Source: Lachnospiraceae bacterium (lineage in GTDB: Bacteria; Bacillota; Clostridia; Lachnospirales; Lachnospiraceae). From it: 64,000 nt of DNA. The DNA is taken from contig FZRB01000001.1 in NCBI GenBank assembly GCA_900199595.1, positions 244,819 to 308,818 of the forward strand, written 5' to 3'. Below, in pieces: positions 63,752-64,000 of this stretch. Each line of letters starts with the position of its first letter. Positions within the stretch are counted from its first letter, which is position 1. Made by a program: the position numbers and the translations under genes. The notes below the pieces were generated by a model, which was given only the letters and a program-made list of their open reading frames with translations, made no database searches and was not told where the DNA came from.

Positions 63752-63823
63752 TGGGAGTGTGGTGTAATGGCTAGCATACTAGATTTGGATTCTAGGGGAG
63801 AGGTTCGAATCCTACATTTCCAA
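63752..63823 (+). tRNA. tRNA-Pro (TGG) with a Gln-like body
   Basis: Acceptor TGGGAGT/ATTTCCA with U1-A72, a glutamine-type feature, and a D arm starting GGTGTAATGG as in tRNA-Gln. The anticodon stem CTAGA/TCTAG encloses TTTGGAT, so the anticodon is TGG (Pro), one base from TTG (Gln). The T stem has only three pairs (AGAGG/CCTAC). It may be degenerate or mischarged. Confidence 0.7.
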
Positions 63824-63824
63824 T

Positions 63825-63898
63825 CGCGGGATATTATCAAATGGAAGATAGCCGGGCCCATAACCCGGAGGTTGCCGGTTCAAATCCGGTTCCCGCTA
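63825..63898 (+). tRNA. tRNA-Met (CAT), initiator-like
   Basis: Acceptor CGCGGGA/TCCCGCT with an unpaired C1-U72, and an anticodon stem with three G-C pairs (CCGGG/CCCGG around CCCATAA). Both are initiator features. T arm GCCGG/CCGGT with TTCAAAT. The D arm is short (about GATA-containing) and irregular. Confidence 0.82.
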
Positions 63899-63927
63899 CT
63901 CAAATAATAAGAAGGAGAAATGAAACA

Positions 63928-64000
63928 ATGCGATCTACAGAAATGATGAGAAAATTTAAGCAGATACAGAATATTCAGTTTTGGTGCAATATTAAAAACT
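63928..64000 (+). CDS. Start of an unknown gene, cut by the window
   Basis: An ATG with AAGGAG 10 bases upstream opens MRSTEMMRKFKQIQNIQFWC and runs off the end. Its first residues resemble the small ORF at 62766 (MRSxxMM). It lies 29 bases after the last tRNA, so it may be co-transcribed with the array. Function unknown. Confidence 0.55.
   Translation, partial: MRSTEMMRKFKQIQNIQFWCNIKN

Noticed and set aside
61361-63898. Element attachment site inside a tRNA of the array
   Set aside because: Plausible from integrase position, but no second copy of a tRNA end is visible in the window to define it.
1-64000. CRISPR arrays, insertion sequences and rRNA genes
   Set aside because: No regularly spaced repeats, transposase ORFs with terminal inverted repeats, or rRNA-like sequence were seen.

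Overview
The window is AT-rich DNA with strong purine-rich Shine-Dalgarno sites (GGAGG, AAGGAG), TTGACA/TATAAT promoters, U-tract terminators and heavy AGA/ATA codon use. Together with a Tn916-type integrase, DUF1653, DUF5131 and LURP-one-like cargo and a tRNA array, this points to a low-GC Clostridia chromosome. A Lachnospiraceae member of the Butyrivibrio/Pseudobutyrivibrio kind is my best guess, from gene style only. Nearly all of it reads as a mobile defence and cargo island.

Positions 1-34587 hold one long same-strand run with tiny or overlapping gaps, built on a BREX phage-defence core: a partial WYL regulator (BrxR-like), brxA, brxB, brxC, pglX and pglZ. A KAP NTPase sits between brxC and pglX, and an Abi-family HEPN protein between pglX and pglZ. 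No brxL is seen. pglZ is instead followed by an SNF2 helicase with an N-terminal HEPN domain, two giant sacsin-like GHKL ATPases, an AddA-like helicase overlapping an AddB-like protein, a small acidic protein, a second SF1 helicase, an unknown protein and a TelA-family protein. A promoter plus a perfect 12-bp terminator stem lies just before pglZ.

Positions 34681-49373 are a cargo region of short, mostly independent genes: a secreted or membrane-anchored nuclease, a transglutaminase-like protein, a nuclease group (HNH, NERD, pentapeptide repeat, two PD-(D/E)XK-like proteins), DUF1653, a flavodoxin, DUF5131, a lipoprotein, a LURP-one-like protein and DUF503.

Positions 49417-56620 form a self-contained unit: a strong promoter, a cyclic-di-GMP-I riboswitch with a terminator, a small helix-turn-helix gene and a three-gene HerA-type ATPase cassette (coiled-coil protein, HerA-like ATPase with a glycine zipper, glycine-zipper/LEA-like protein). 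I do not recognise the cassette as a described system.

Positions 56619-62554 are the control and mobility end: a ThpR-like phosphodiesterase, XRE regulators, an S24 self-cleaving repressor, an XRE/MazF pair with a possible RNA switch over the XRE ribosome site, an excisionase-like protein, a ribbon-helix-helix protein, paired 14-bp palindromes and a tyrosine integrase. Positions 62600-64000 hold a strong promoter, two terminators with a small ORF between them, and an array of eight tRNA-like genes (Ala, Val, Arg, Gly, an interrupted tRNA, Asp, Pro with a Gln-like body, initiator-like Met). In the interrupted tRNA the anticodon arm is split by about 115 nt that folds into three hairpins. The array and its structured spacers, the HerA cassette and the enlarged BREX operon are the most promising places for undescribed biology.
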